A stretch of 64,000 bases of DNA from Oscillospiraceae bacterium (GCA_902779945.1 CACZDN010000017.1:1-64000), one strand, 5' to 3'. Counted from the stretch's first letter, positions 25,681 to 35,861 are shown. The notes: generated from the letters alone by a model not told the origin. Made by a program: numbers and translations.

Positions 25681-25709
25681 TTGACAGTGCCGGGCGCGCT
25701 TTTTAAAAT
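25681..25709 (+). promoter_or_regulatory. Near-consensus promoter of the zinc-ribbon membrane protein gene
   Basis: Perfect TTGACA (25681-25686), a 17-nt spacer and TAAAAT (25704-25709). It leads into the TTG start at 25748 and uses the same -35, spacer length and -10 as the divergent flavoprotein promoter. Confidence 0.85.
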
Positions 25710-25747
25710 GGCCGTACAGAGAAAATGCGCGAAGGGAGGCGGACGCT

Positions 25748-26149
25748 TTGAAGGACTGGCTGCGTCGGGTGTTTATGGGCCGGCAGGGCATGGACGAGCT
25801 TTCAAAGCTCCTGTTCTGGACGGCGATCCTCTTTTTCATGCTGGCGCTGCTGCTCGGCGGCGCGTTCGGCTCGCTGCTGCTGACGCTGTCTGTCATGCTG
25901 CTGGCGTTTGCATTCGCCCGGGCCTTCTCCCGGAACCTGCCGCTGCGCGAGGCCGAAAACCTGCTGCTGCTGCGCTGGGTTGACAGGAAAAAACGTGCGT
26001 GGTCCGCGTGGAAGGACCGCTTTGCCGACCGCCGGGAGTACCGATATTTTAAGTGCCCGGGCTGCGGCAAATGGCTGCGCGTCCCGCGGCACAAGGGGAA
26101 AATCCATATCAACTGCCGCTGCGGCTACACCCTGTACCGGCGGACGTGA
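25748..26149 (+). CDS. Small membrane protein with C-terminal zinc ribbon, unknown function
   Basis: 133 residues from TTG 25748 (GGGAGG site at 25735-25740). Two adjacent hydrophobic helices (about 21-40 and 43-62) form a hairpin in the membrane. A basic cytosolic linker leads to a Cys4 zinc ribbon: CPGCGK and CRCGY, with the two CxxC/CxC pairs about 19 residues apart. I do not recognise a named family. The position divergent from the flavoprotein, with matching promoters, is suggestive but does not prove a shared role. Confidence 0.75.
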   Translation: MKDWLRRVFMGRQGMDELSKLLFWTAILFFMLALLLGGAFGSLLLTLSVMLLAFAFARAFSRNLPLREAENLLLLRWVDRKKRAWSAWKDRFADRREYRYFKCPGCGKWLRVPRHKGKIHINCRCGYTLYRRT

Positions 26150-26175
26150 GCCATACCCGCGGCAATCACATGAAA

Positions 26176-26252
26176 ACAAGCCCTGTCATTTTGAGCAGGC
26201 AACGCGAAGAAAGATTCTTCGTCGCGTTGTTCCTCAGAATGACAGGGCTTGT
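26176..26252. repeat. 77-nt hairpin made of inverted TTCTTCG...CAGAATGACA repeats
   Basis: The ends ACAAGCCCTGTCATT (26176-26190) and AATGACAGGGCTTGT (26238-26252) pair perfectly, and the interior (ACGCGAAGAA / TTCTTCGTCGCGT) pairs further. It may terminate the zinc-ribbon transcript. Single arms of the same repeat (CTCCTCAGAATGACA or its complement) occur near 31832, 38722 and 42608. Confidence 0.7.
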
Positions 26253-26257
26253 TCTTT

Positions 26258-26418
26258 AGGCAACACCGCACAATCCACCTGCGGCATCTCCTGGAAAATT
26301 TGCGCCCTGATTTCGAGCCTTTTTCTTGAGGTCCACAAAGTACATCTGCGAAAAAGCACCTTTATCAGAACCCAAATTTTATCAGGATCTGCTCTTGCCG
26401 AATTATGCGGTATTGCCT
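26258..26418. mobile_element. MITE-like element, full copy
   Basis: 161 bp with inverted termini AGGCAACACCGCACAATCC and (right end, complement) AGGCAATACCGCATAATTC. TTTA flanks both GGCAA termini, a possible 4-bp target duplication. It carries the TTTGGGTTCTGAT interior motif in reverse orientation relative to the copy at 23255. It lies between the convergent zinc-ribbon and DUF4317 genes. Confidence 0.75.
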
Positions 26419-26438
26419 TTACGTTGCAGCTTTGACCG

Positions 26439-27599
26439 TCATGCCTGTTCCGCAGGGGCGCCGGAGCCGTCCTCCCGGATCTCCACCGCCAGGCCGTTGA
26501 GCTCCACGCCCGCGTCGGCGGAGACGAGGAGGTATTTGTGCCCGTCGATGACGCGGGGCTGGATGAGGTAGCTGTATTTCGGATCGACGCTGATTTTGAC
26601 CTCCGGCGTCTGGATCTCCATCTTCTTTGCGCTGGAGATGTTCGCCGGGCGCAGGGGCGTGTCCCTGCCCAGCTCCTCCTCCATGCGGCGGCAGAAGGTC
26701 TCGGCCCGCTCGGGGCTGACGCCGCTGTTCTCCAGAATGTCGCCCATCTCGCCCCCGTCGAGCGTCAGCGGCTCCGGGTCGCGGCTCTCCTTGTGCAGCA
26801 CCAGGCGCTCCGAGAGCTGCTCATGCACGGCCTGTACCACGTCGAAGCTGCACTCTGTTTCCAGGCTCTGGCTCAGAAGCTCCCCGAAGAGCTCCTTCTG
26901 CCGCGCGGCGGGGATGGGGGCCTCGGCGCGGAAGACCGCCTCGACAAAATCGTCGTGGCTGCGGCTGCTGTCCTTCGTGTAGAGCAGGGCGCTGTAGATG
27001 TTGGCGCTGCGGTCGTCAAAGGCGGGGAAGAGGAAGCCCAGCTCCGGCGCGCCCACGATCTGGCCGATGGCGGCGCTGTGGAAGCGCCTCTCCTCCGGCT
27101 CGTACCCGAGCTCGGCCCTGCCCTCCTTCACGGGGCAGACGCAGCAGACAAAGTAGCGGTACAGCTCGCCCGCGTCCTCCTTCTGCCCGTCCTTGCCGTA
27201 GTGCGGCACGTCGTACACATCGTACGCCATGAGGATGAGATAGTTGCGCTCCTCCATGTCGAGCCGGTCGATGATGCTGCGGCAGAATTCCTCCCGCAGG
27301 GCCGCGTCCCGGAGCTCCGTCTGCCGGAGGCGGGAGAGGAGCCGGTACTGCTCCCCCTCCATGACCTCCCTGGTGGCGAAGGGGATATCCACAAGATTCT
27401 TGCCCAGCGCGCCGGAGAGCGTCTTTTTCAGGAGCGTGAGATATTTCTCCGTCTCGTTCTGGCTCAGCAGGCCGAGGGATTCCTCAAAGCTCGCGATGAT
27501 TTCTCTGCTCGTGTTGACATAGCAGCCGTAAACCTGCTGAATGTTGCTGCGGTCCGGACGAAAGCGGCGCCGGATCTCGCCGAGTTCCTTTTGATTCAT
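26439..27599 (-). CDS. DUF4317 family protein
   Basis: 386 residues from the ATG at 27599, beginning MNQKELGEIRRRFRPDRSNI with the QVYGCYVNTSREIIASF segment. This matches the clostridial DUF4317 family, a soluble protein of unknown function. It has no signal peptide and no catalytic motif that I recognise. The frame stays open upstream, but the start is fixed by a 4-nt overlap with the preceding NUDIX gene and an AAGGA site. Probably one operon with the NUDIX and DUF1643 genes. Confidence 0.82.
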   Translation of the reverse strand: MNQKELGEIRRRFRPDRSNIQQVYGCYVNTSREIIASFEESLGLLSQNETEKYLTLLKKTLSGALGKNLVDIPFATREVMEGEQYRLLSRLRQTELRDAALREEFCRSIIDRLDMEERNYLILMAYDVYDVPHYGKDGQKEDAGELYRYFVCCVCPVKEGRAELGYEPEERRFHSAAIGQIVGAPELGFLFPAFDDRSANIYSALLYTKDSSRSHDDFVEAVFRAEAPIPAARQKELFGELLSQSLETECSFDVVQAVHEQLSERLVLHKESRDPEPLTLDGGEMGDILENSGVSPERAETFCRRMEEELGRDTPLRPANISSAKKMEIQTPEVKISVDPKYSYLIQPRVIDGHKYLLVSADAGVELNGLAVEIREDGSGAPAEQA

Positions 27600-28168
27600 G
27601 GGTCCTTCCTTGTGCTTTTCAGTTTTTCTATGAGCTTGCCGTAGACGCGCGCGACGAACCAGGGCTCGGTGGACGCCGCCAGGGCCTCCTCCGGCGTGAA
27701 CCAGCGCACGCCGCTGTTCTCCCCCTCGCAGACCGTGAGGGGGTCCAGATCGTCGGCCTCGAGAAGATAGGTGACGTTCAGGTGCAGATGGCTCGGCACA
27801 TAGGCGCCGTGCTTTTCGTGCCCGTCGACCGTGAGGGATTCGAGGGAGAAAATCTCGTCCGACAGAAGCCGCGCGGACCTGACGCCCGTCTCCTCCCGCA
27901 GCTCGCGCAGGGCGACCGCGGCGAGGTCCTCGTCCCCGTCGGCATGGCCGCCGGTCCAGGACCAGGAGTTGTAGATATTGTGATAGACCATCAGCACGCA
28001 GTCCCGCGCGGGGTTGACCACCCAGGCCGAGGCCGTCATGTGGGCGATCAGATTCGTGCGATAAAAGGCGTCGGGGTTCTTCGCCAGAAAGTCGAGGATC
28101 AGCGCTTTGTCCGCGGCCTCCTGTTCGTTGAAGGGGCAATAGTCGCGTATTGCCTGTCGGATATCCAT
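27596..28168 (-). CDS. NUDIX hydrolase
   Basis: 190 residues from MDIRQAIRDYCPFNEQEA. The NUDIX box is complete: GG at the start, then E, and RELREETGV at its end (GHADGDEDLAAVALRELREE core). The long N-terminal extension and HLNVTYLLEA strand resemble NUDIX proteins annotated as ADP-ribose or (deoxy)nucleotide pyrophosphatases, but the substrate is unknown. An AGGAGGCTGA site lies just upstream. The gene overlaps DUF4317 by 4 nt. Confidence 0.9.
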   Translation of the reverse strand: MDIRQAIRDYCPFNEQEAADKALILDFLAKNPDAFYRTNLIAHMTASAWVVNPARDCVLMVYHNIYNSWSWTGGHADGDEDLAAVALRELREETGVRSARLLSDEIFSLESLTVDGHEKHGAYVPSHLHLNVTYLLEADDLDPLTVCEGENSGVRWFTPEEALAASTEPWFVARVYGKLIEKLKSTRKDP

Positions 28169-28170
28169 AT

Positions 28171-28800
28171 TCAGCCTCCTGTATGCAGCGTGTCGAGATA
28201 GGCGCGCACGTCGAAATCGCGCATCTGCTCGTCCTTTCTTAGATAGAGCGGATGGTGGGGGTGGCCCCTGCCGGAGCATTTGCCCGCGCAGAGCCAGCGC
28301 GCGCCGTACGCCTCACCGAGCGCGACCATCTCCCGCACGCAGTCCGGCAGATAGGGCCGCTTCTCAATGATCGTCCCCCAGGCGGCCCACACGGCGGGGC
28401 GCACCCCCGCGCCCACATGGGAGAGGATGTAGCGAAAGGCGTCCATGTTCGCCCGGTGGAGCGGGACGTTCAGCTCCCGGTCCATGTCGTCCGGCCGGGT
28501 GGCGCGCTGAGCGTAGACATTGAACATCAGAAAGCTGTCGTAGCCGTTGCCCCGCGCGATGCGTTCGACGGATTTGAGCGTGTTGTCCAGCTTGTCCGGC
28601 TCCGCGGTGGAGGGGTTGACGCCGATGCAGATCAGCGGGTTCTCGCCGCGGGTGCCGAGGATATAACGGTATTCGGTATAAAAGTCCGGCACATAGAGCC
28701 AGCGGGTCCGGTCATAGAGATCGCCCTTCCCGGAGAGGGAGAGGGCGGTCTCAAAATCCAGGAGCGCTATCGTCTGGCTTGCGCCGCTCGGAATATGCAT
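28171..28800 (-). CDS. DUF1643 family protein
   Basis: 209 residues. The segment RYILGTRGENPLICIGVNPSTAEP followed by FLMFNVYAQRATRPDDMD is the hallmark of DUF1643, a small globular family of unknown function often found next to nucleotide-handling genes. The stop is 2 nt before the NUDIX start. It is probably co-transcribed with NUDIX and DUF4317. Confidence 0.85.
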   Translation of the reverse strand: MHIPSGASQTIALLDFETALSLSGKGDLYDRTRWLYVPDFYTEYRYILGTRGENPLICIGVNPSTAEPDKLDNTLKSVERIARGNGYDSFLMFNVYAQRATRPDDMDRELNVPLHRANMDAFRYILSHVGAGVRPAVWAAWGTIIEKRPYLPDCVREMVALGEAYGARWLCAGKCSGRGHPHHPLYLRKDEQMRDFDVRAYLDTLHTGG

Positions 28801-28834
28801 GGCAGCTCCTTTCGACAGGGGACGCGAAGCGGCG

Positions 28835-30070
28835 TCACAGCCCCAGATAGGCGGTCTGCTCCTCCGTGAGGCGGTCGATCTCCACGCCCATGGCGGAGAG
28901 CTTGATCCCGGCCACCGCGCGGTCGATCTCCCGCGGGACGGGGATCACGCCGGGGCGCAGACTGTCCCGGTGCTCGGCAAGCCAGCGGCACGACAGGGCC
29001 TGCACCGCAAAGCTCATGTCCATGATCTCGGCCGGGTGCCCGTCGCCCGCGGCCAGGTTCACAAGCCGCCCCTCGGCGATGACGAAGAGGGTCTTGCCGC
29101 TGGGCAGGACGTAGCCCTGGATGTTGTGGCGCGCGTCGTACTTTTTGACGGCCAGCTTTTCGAGCCCCGCCATGTCGACCTCCACGTCGAAGTGGCCGGC
29201 GTTGGTGAGGATCGCGCCGTCCTTCATGGTCTCGAAGTGCTCGGCGGTGATGATGCCGCTGCAGCCCGTGACGGTGATGAAGAGATCGCCGAGCTTCGCG
29301 GCCTCCCGCATGGGCATGACCTCGTAGCCGTCCATCACAGCCTCGAGAGCGCGCACCGGGTCCGTCTCGGTGACGATGACCTTCGCGCCGAGGCCCTTGG
29401 CCCGCATACTCACGCCCTTGCCGCACCAGCCGTAGCCGGACACGACCACGTGCTTGCCCGCCACGATGAGGTTCGTGGTGCGCATGATGCCGTCCCAGAC
29501 GGACTGGCCGGTGCCGTAGCGGTTGTCGAACATGTGCTTGCAGTCGGCCTCGTTGACCATGACCATGGGGAAGGCCAGCTCGCCCGCCCGGTCCATCGCG
29601 CGCAGGCGGTGGATGCCGGTGGTGGTCTCCTCGCAGCCGCCGATGATGCCGGGGATAAGATCCCGGTACTTCGTGTGCATGAGGTGGACAAGGTCGCCCC
29701 CGTCGTCGATGATGATGTTGGGGCCCTTTTCCAGCACGCTGCAGAGGCAGTCCTCGTACTCCGCCATCGTGCAGCCGTGGAAGGCAAAGGTCTCGATCCC
29801 GCCGGCCGCGACGGCGGCAGCCACGTCGTCCTGGGTGGAGAGCGGGTTGCAGCCCGTCACGTACATCTCGGCCCCGCCCATCTCCAGCACGCGGCAGAGA
29901 TAGGCGGTCTTCGCCTCCATGTGCACCGACAGGGCGATTCTCAGTCCCGCGAAGGGCCTGTCCTTCTGAAAGGTCTCCCCGATGCCGCGCAGCACGGGCA
30001 TGTTTCGCTGTACCCAGTTGATCTTCATCTCGCCCGACGGGGCGAGGGAAATGTCGCGTATGCGGCTCAT
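28835..30070 (-). CDS. ahcY: Adenosylhomocysteinase
   Basis: 411 residues. It hydrolyses S-adenosylhomocysteine to adenosine and homocysteine with bound NAD. The NAD-binding motif is VVVSGYGWCGKGVSMRAKG; substrate residues lie in EETTTGIHRL, NEADCKHMFDNRYGTGQS and NAGHFDVEVD. The length fits the shorter prokaryotic form lacking the 40-residue insert. AGGAGGGT precedes the ATG. It recycles the by-product of methyltransferases that use the SAM made by metK about 5 kb away. Confidence 0.95.
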   Translation of the reverse strand: MSRIRDISLAPSGEMKINWVQRNMPVLRGIGETFQKDRPFAGLRIALSVHMEAKTAYLCRVLEMGGAEMYVTGCNPLSTQDDVAAAVAAGGIETFAFHGCTMAEYEDCLCSVLEKGPNIIIDDGGDLVHLMHTKYRDLIPGIIGGCEETTTGIHRLRAMDRAGELAFPMVMVNEADCKHMFDNRYGTGQSVWDGIMRTTNLIVAGKHVVVSGYGWCGKGVSMRAKGLGAKVIVTETDPVRALEAVMDGYEVMPMREAAKLGDLFITVTGCSGIITAEHFETMKDGAILTNAGHFDVEVDMAGLEKLAVKKYDARHNIQGYVLPSGKTLFVIAEGRLVNLAAGDGHPAEIMDMSFAVQALSCRWLAEHRDSLRPGVIPVPREIDRAVAGIKLSAMGVEIDRLTEEQTAYLGL

Positions 30071-30233
30071 AATACCCTCCTGGTTTCAAGATATAATAAT
30101 CTGCAAGTTCGCCGGGGGCAGATACAAGTATCAGGTTTATCTCTGCCGGGCTGCCGAGAGCGTCAGCCCCTGACGTGTTGATATTCCCACATTCCCGATA
30201 AGGGATCTTTTTTCACAGCCCTTTTTTACAGTA

Positions 30234-31748
30234 TCAGTCCTCCGCCTCTTTGAGACGCTCTGCAAAGCTGCTCTCTCTGGAGCTGTGCTTATCGGCGGCG
30301 GCCTTGTATTTTTCGACGTTCTTGGTGGACTGGGGCACGGGCGTGATGGTCCCCGCGCCGGCCACGCACCCGCCGGGGCAGGCCATGCCCTCCAGCAGAT
30401 AGCCGTTGCGCAGGCCCTTGCGGGCCATGAGCAGCATCTTGCGGCACTCCCGCAGCCCGTCGCCGAATTCCATGGGCACCTCTCGGTCCGGGGCGACATG
30501 GGCGATGTGGTCTTTCACCGCCTCCGCAACGCCGCCCACCACGCCGAAGCCGCGGCCCATGGCGCTGCCCTCCCGGAACTCCTCGTCGCAGGGGTCCGGC
30601 TCAATGGCGGCAAAGTCGATGTCCCTCGCGGCAAACATACCGTTGAGCTCCTCAAAGGTCAGCACGAAATCCACATCCGAGCGGACGCTGCGGCGGCTGG
30701 CCTCCAGCTTCTTGGCGGCGCAGGGGCCGACGAAGACGATCTTCGCGTCGGGGTGGTCCTTCTTCATCAGGCGTGCCGTAAGCACCATGGGCGTCAGCGC
30801 CATGGAGATGTACGGGGCGAGATCCGGGAAGTTCGTCTTTGCCATGACGCTCCAGGCCGGGCAGCAGGAGGTGCCCATGAAGGGCTGCTCCGCGGGGACC
30901 TTCTCCAGAAAGTCCTCCGCCTCCTCGATGGTGCAGAGGTCCGCGCCCACCGCGACCTCCACGGTGTCCTGGAAGCCGAGGATGCGCATGGCCTTGCGCA
31001 GCTTCGGCACCGTCGCCCCCTTGAACTGGCCGACGAAGGCGGGCGCCACGATGGCGTAGACCTTCTCCCCGTTTCGGATGGCGCGGATGAGCTGGAAGAT
31101 CTGGCTCTTGTCGGCGATGGCGCCGAAGGGGCAGTTGACAAGGCACATGCCGCAGGACACGCACTTGTCATAGTCGATTTTGGCGCGGCCCATCTCGTCG
31201 GAGTGGATGGCGTCCATGCCGCAGGCCTTGGCGCAGGGGCGCTCGATCTTGCTGATGGCGTCGTAGGGGCACTGGTCCACACAGCGGCCGCACTTGATGC
31301 ACTTCTCGTTGTCGATGACACTGTGGCCGAAGGCGTCCGTGCTGATGGCGTTTTTGGGGCAGACCGCCTGGCACGGGTGGCTGAGACAGCCCTGGCAGTT
31401 GGAGCTGACGCGCATCTCCTTCTCGGGGCAGGCGTTGCAGGCAAAGGGGATGATGTTGATGAGCGGCGGCTCATAGTACTTCTCGGGGATGTTGGCCTCC
31501 TCGATCCCCTCGCCGGGCAGGCCGTATTCCGCCGCGGAGCGCAGCGGCAGCCCGCAGGCCAGGCGCAGGCGCTCGGTGACGATGGCGCGCTCACGGAAGA
31601 CGCTGTCGCGGTAATGGGCGACCTCGCCGGGGATGATCTTGTAGGGCAGCTTGTTGATGCGCCCGACGTCGTCCTCATAGGCCATGCGGGCGACTTCTTC
31701 AAAAACCGATCTTCTCAGCTCGTCGACAACACTGTGGATACCTCTCAT
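30234..31748 (-). CDS. hydA: Monomeric [FeFe] hydrogenase (group B-like)
   Basis: 504 residues from the ATG at 31748 (AAGGAGGCAC site). The N-terminal half has Cys-rich ferredoxin-type clusters (CNAC 104-107, CxxC sets at 118-130, 150-160, 172-176, 196-206). The H-cluster motifs are all present: TSCCPAW (293-299), GPCAAKK with C343, and EGMACPGGCVAGAG with C457 and C461. It lacks the [2Fe-2S] N-terminal domain of group A and is not next to diaphorase subunits, so it probably exchanges electrons with ferredoxin directly. Subgroup B is by resemblance. The open frame reads further upstream into a repeat. Confidence 0.92.
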   Translation of the reverse strand: MRGIHSVVDELRRSVFEEVARMAYEDDVGRINKLPYKIIPGEVAHYRDSVFRERAIVTERLRLACGLPLRSAAEYGLPGEGIEEANIPEKYYEPPLINIIPFACNACPEKEMRVSSNCQGCLSHPCQAVCPKNAISTDAFGHSVIDNEKCIKCGRCVDQCPYDAISKIERPCAKACGMDAIHSDEMGRAKIDYDKCVSCGMCLVNCPFGAIADKSQIFQLIRAIRNGEKVYAIVAPAFVGQFKGATVPKLRKAMRILGFQDTVEVAVGADLCTIEEAEDFLEKVPAEQPFMGTSCCPAWSVMAKTNFPDLAPYISMALTPMVLTARLMKKDHPDAKIVFVGPCAAKKLEASRRSVRSDVDFVLTFEELNGMFAARDIDFAAIEPDPCDEEFREGSAMGRGFGVVGGVAEAVKDHIAHVAPDREVPMEFGDGLRECRKMLLMARKGLRNGYLLEGMACPGGCVAGAGTITPVPQSTKNVEKYKAAADKHSSRESSFAERLKEAED

Positions 31749-31869
31749 AGTGCCTCCTTCTCTGTTTTTTGTAAACAGTCTCCCACGGCCCTTCTTCAAC
31801 ACCTGTCGTTCCGGGGAGCGCCTCATCCCTGTCATTCTGAGGAGCGAGGCGACGAAGAATCCTGTTTTT

Positions 31870-31965
31870 AAGGCAATACCGCATAATTCGGCAAGAGCAG
31901 ATCCTGAGAAAATTTGGGTTCTGATAAAGGCACTTTTTCGCAGATGTACTTTGTGTACCTCAAGA
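31870..31965. mobile_element. MITE-like element, left half only
   Basis: It begins AAGGCAATACCGCATAATTC and carries the TTTGGGTTCTGATAAAGG and TACTTTGTGTACCTCAAGA interior, then breaks off at CAAGA/TCCTTCG without the right terminus. A TTCTGAGGAGCG...CGAAGAATC arm precedes it (31836-31860). It lies in the 306-nt gap between glnN and the hydrogenase gene. Confidence 0.7.
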
Positions 31966-32054
31966 TCCTTCGCTTGCGCCCGGGATGACAGCGGCGGGGG
32001 ACTGAATCGTTTATGGTCGATGATAAACACTTGCGGGGATGGGGTCCCGGGCGC

Positions 32055-34148
32055 TTATTTCACGCTGAACAGGATCTCGCCGTAGCTCGGGTAGGGCCAG
32101 TATTTTGCGCCGCAGCGCAGCTCCATCGCGTCCACGACGGAGCGGAGGCTCTGCATGGCGGGGAAGACCCTGTCGCGGTAATAGCGGGCGACGGGCAAGC
32201 TGTCATGCTGGGCCTTGAGCCCCTCCATCGCAGCCTCGAGGGCGCGGCCGTGGATCGCCGCGGAGGCGGCGAGGGTGCTGAGCTCGCCCGCGATCTGCTG
32301 CTCATAGCTCACGTCCATGGCGGGCGAGAGCTGCTTTTTCTCGTTGGCGGCGCGGGCCAGATCCCCCGTGCAGGCGGAGACCGCGGGCAGGATATCCTTC
32401 CACAGCATATCCAGCATGGTCAGGGCCTCGATGTGCAGGACCTTGGAATAGCCGTCCAGCTTCATCTCGCAGCGGGCGCGCAGCTCCGTCTCGGAATAGA
32501 TGCGGTGGCGCGTGAAGAGCTCCACGTTTTTCGGCGCGAGGTATTCGGGCGTGCAGTCGGGCGTGGAGGGGTAGTTGCAGAGCCCCCGGCGCTCGGCCTC
32601 GCGGGTCCACTCCTCGCCGTAGCCGTTGCCGTTGAAGATGATGCGGCGGTGCTTGCGGATGACCTCGCGGATGAGCTCGTGCAGCTCCTTTTCAAAGTCC
32701 GCCGCGTTTTCAAGGCGGTCGGCGTACTGGCGCAGCGACTCGGCCACGGCGGTGTTGAGCACCACGTTCGGCCCGGAGATCGACTGGGACGAGCCCAGCA
32801 TACGGAACTCAAACTTGTTGCCCGTGAAGGCAAAGGGCGAGGTGCGGTTGCGGTCGGTGGTGTCCTTGGGAAACTTCGGCAGCACGTGCACGCCGACCTT
32901 GAACAGCTCCTTCTCCCGCGTGCCGTAGGGCGCGCCGAGGTCGATGGCGTCCAGGATCGCGTTCAGCTCGTCCCCGAGGAAGACGGACACGATGGCCGGG
33001 GGCGCCTCCGCCGCGCCGAGGCGGTGGTCGTTGCCCGCGGAGGCCACGCAGATGCGCATGAGGTCCTGGTAGTCGTCCACGGCCTGGAGCACCGCGCAGA
33101 GGAAGAGCAGAAACTGGGCATTCTCCGCCGGGGTCTCGCCCGGCTCGAAAACGTTGACGCCGGTGTCGGTGGTGATGGACCAGTTGTTGTGCTTGCCGGA
33201 GCCGTTGACGCCGGCGAAGGGCTTTTCATGCAGCAGGCACACCATGTTGTGCTTGCGGGCGATGCGCTGCATGAGCTCCATGGTGAGCTGATTGTGGTCG
33301 GCGGCGATGTTGGTGGTGGTGTAGATGGGCGCGAGCTCGTGCTGGGCGGGCGCGGCCTCGTTGTGCTCGGTCTTCGCCATGACGCCGAGCTTCCAGAGCT
33401 CCTCGTCCAGTTCCTTCATGAACTCCTGCACGCGCGGCTTGATGGAGCCGAAGTAGTGGTCGTCCAGCTCCTGGCCCTTGGGCGGTCTCGCGCCGTAGAG
33501 GGTGCGGCCCGTATAGATCAGGTCCTTGCGCCGCTCGTACACGTCGCGGTCGATCAGAAAATACTCCTGCTCGGGGCCGACGGTGGTCCTGACGCTGTGC
33601 ACGTCCGCGTTGCCGAAAAGCCTGATGACGCGCAGGCCCTCGCGGCTGATGGCCTCCATGGAGCGCAGCAGCGGGGTCTTCTTGTCCAGCGCCTCGCCCC
33701 CGTAGGAGCAGAAGGCCGTCGGGATGCACAGCACGCCGTCCTTGATGAAGGCGTAGGAGGTCGGGTCCCAGGTGGTGTAGCCTCTCGCCTCAAAGGTGGC
33801 GCGCAGGCCGCCGGAGGGAAAGGAGCTGGCGTCCGGCTCGCCCTGGATGAGCTCCTTGCCGGAGAACTCCATGATGACCTTGCCGCCGCCGACGGGCGTG
33901 ATAAAGCTGTCGTGCTTCTCGGCGGTGATGCCCGTCATGGGCTGAAACCAGTGGGTGTAGTGCGTCGCGCCGTGCTCGATGGCCCAGTCCTTCATGGCGT
34001 TGGCAACGACGGCGGCGGCCGCGCTGTCGAGCCGCCGGCCCTCGTTCATGGAGCGCTGGACCTGCCGGAACACGTCCCTGGGAAGACGCGCGCGCATGAC
34101 GGAGTCGTTAAAGACCATACTGCCGAAATAGTCCGTTACTGTGTTCAT
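32055..34148 (-). CDS. glnN: Glutamine synthetase, type III
   Basis: 697 residues, the large GSIII class (about 700). It condenses glutamate and ammonia to glutamine using ATP. The GSIII N-terminus ([20 protein letters not shown]), [20 protein letters not shown], the [21 protein letters not shown] signature and the [10 protein letters not shown] active-site loop are clear. It is monocistronic or followed by the hydrogenase gene after a long gap. No GlnR or PII gene is adjacent. Confidence 0.95.
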   Translation of the reverse strand: MNTVTDYFGSMVFNDSVMRARLPRDVFRQVQRSMNEGRRLDSAAAAVVANAMKDWAIEHGATHYTHWFQPMTGITAEKHDSFITPVGGGKVIMEFSGKELIQGEPDASSFPSGGLRATFEARGYTTWDPTSYAFIKDGVLCIPTAFCSYGGEALDKKTPLLRSMEAISREGLRVIRLFGNADVHSVRTTVGPEQEYFLIDRDVYERRKDLIYTGRTLYGARPPKGQELDDHYFGSIKPRVQEFMKELDEELWKLGVMAKTEHNEAAPAQHELAPIYTTTNIAADHNQLTMELMQRIARKHNMVCLLHEKPFAGVNGSGKHNNWSITTDTGVNVFEPGETPAENAQFLLFLCAVLQAVDDYQDLMRICVASAGNDHRLGAAEAPPAIVSVFLGDELNAILDAIDLGAPYGTREKELFKVGVHVLPKFPKDTTDRNRTSPFAFTGNKFEFRMLGSSQSISGPNVVLNTAVAESLRQYADRLENAADFEKELHELIREVIRKHRRIIFNGNGYGEEWTREAERRGLCNYPSTPDCTPEYLAPKNVELFTRHRIYSETELRARCEMKLDGYSKVLHIEALTMLDMLWKDILPAVSACTGDLARAANEKKQLSPAMDVSYEQQIAGELSTLAASAAIHGRALEAAMEGLKAQHDSLPVARYYRDRVFPAMQSLRSVVDAMELRCGAKYWPYPSYGEILFSVK

Positions 34149-34242
34149 AGAGTTCCCTCGCTGTTCGCTTCAGAATCAGGATGTTTTGTCGTAAAAGCGT
34201 CTGTAATTGTGAGAAACGCACGCCTGCGCCCGGAATGGCAAA

Positions 34243-34617
34243 TCAGATAAATTTGTCGATGGCGTCGTTGAGCTCCTCAAGGGCGCGGGCGCTGTCCTCT
34301 CCGCTGATGCAGTGCTCGATATGGTCCTTGAGGATGATTTTGGCTGTGCTGTTCAGCGCCGAGCGCACCGCCGCAAGCTGGATCAGCACGTCGGTGCAGT
34401 CGCGCCCGTCCTCCACCATGCGCCTGACGGACTCCAGATGCCCGATGGCGCGGGCCAGGCGGTTGACGACGGTCCTGGTCTGCGTATGCTCGTGCCCGTG
34501 GGGATGGGTCCCGTCCGGACTGTGCGCGTGCTCATGCGCGCAGCCGGGCTCCGGCCCGTGCGCGTGGACGACGCCGTCGCCGTGGTCGTGATAATACAGC
34601 TGCTGTTCGTTCTCCAT
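34243..34617 (-). CDS. CsoR/RcnR-family metal-sensing repressor with His-rich N-terminus
   Basis: 124 residues from the ATG at 34617 (GAAGGGGGCC upstream). Residues 46-124 form the all-helical CsoR fold with the metal ligands C74, H99 and C103 (RDC...DHIEHC). The first 44 residues hold 11 histidines and one cysteine in HxH runs, an extension likely to bind Ni, Cu or Zn. The family represses metal efflux genes; no transporter is adjacent, so the target is unknown. Cu(I) is expected from the C-H-C ligands, but the His tail could favour Ni or Zn. Confidence 0.88.
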   Translation of the reverse strand: MENEQQLYYHDHGDGVVHAHGPEPGCAHEHAHSPDGTHPHGHEHTQTRTVVNRLARAIGHLESVRRMVEDGRDCTDVLIQLAAVRSALNSTAKIILKDHIEHCISGEDSARALEELNDAIDKFI

Positions 34618-34679
34618 GGCGCATGGCCCCCTTCCGGTTTTTCGTATTATAGCATAACGCGGCGCCCGCGGCAAGCGGC

Positions 34680-35861
<1,182 letters not shown>

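Noticed and set aside
31749-32030. Upstream extension of the hydrogenase frame.
   Set aside because: The added codons fall in the MITE-like and other repeats; the ATG at 31748 has a good ribosome binding site.
32013-34250. A 745-codon plus-strand open frame opposite glnN.
   Set aside because: Antisense to a conserved glutamine synthetase, with no domain or start signal.
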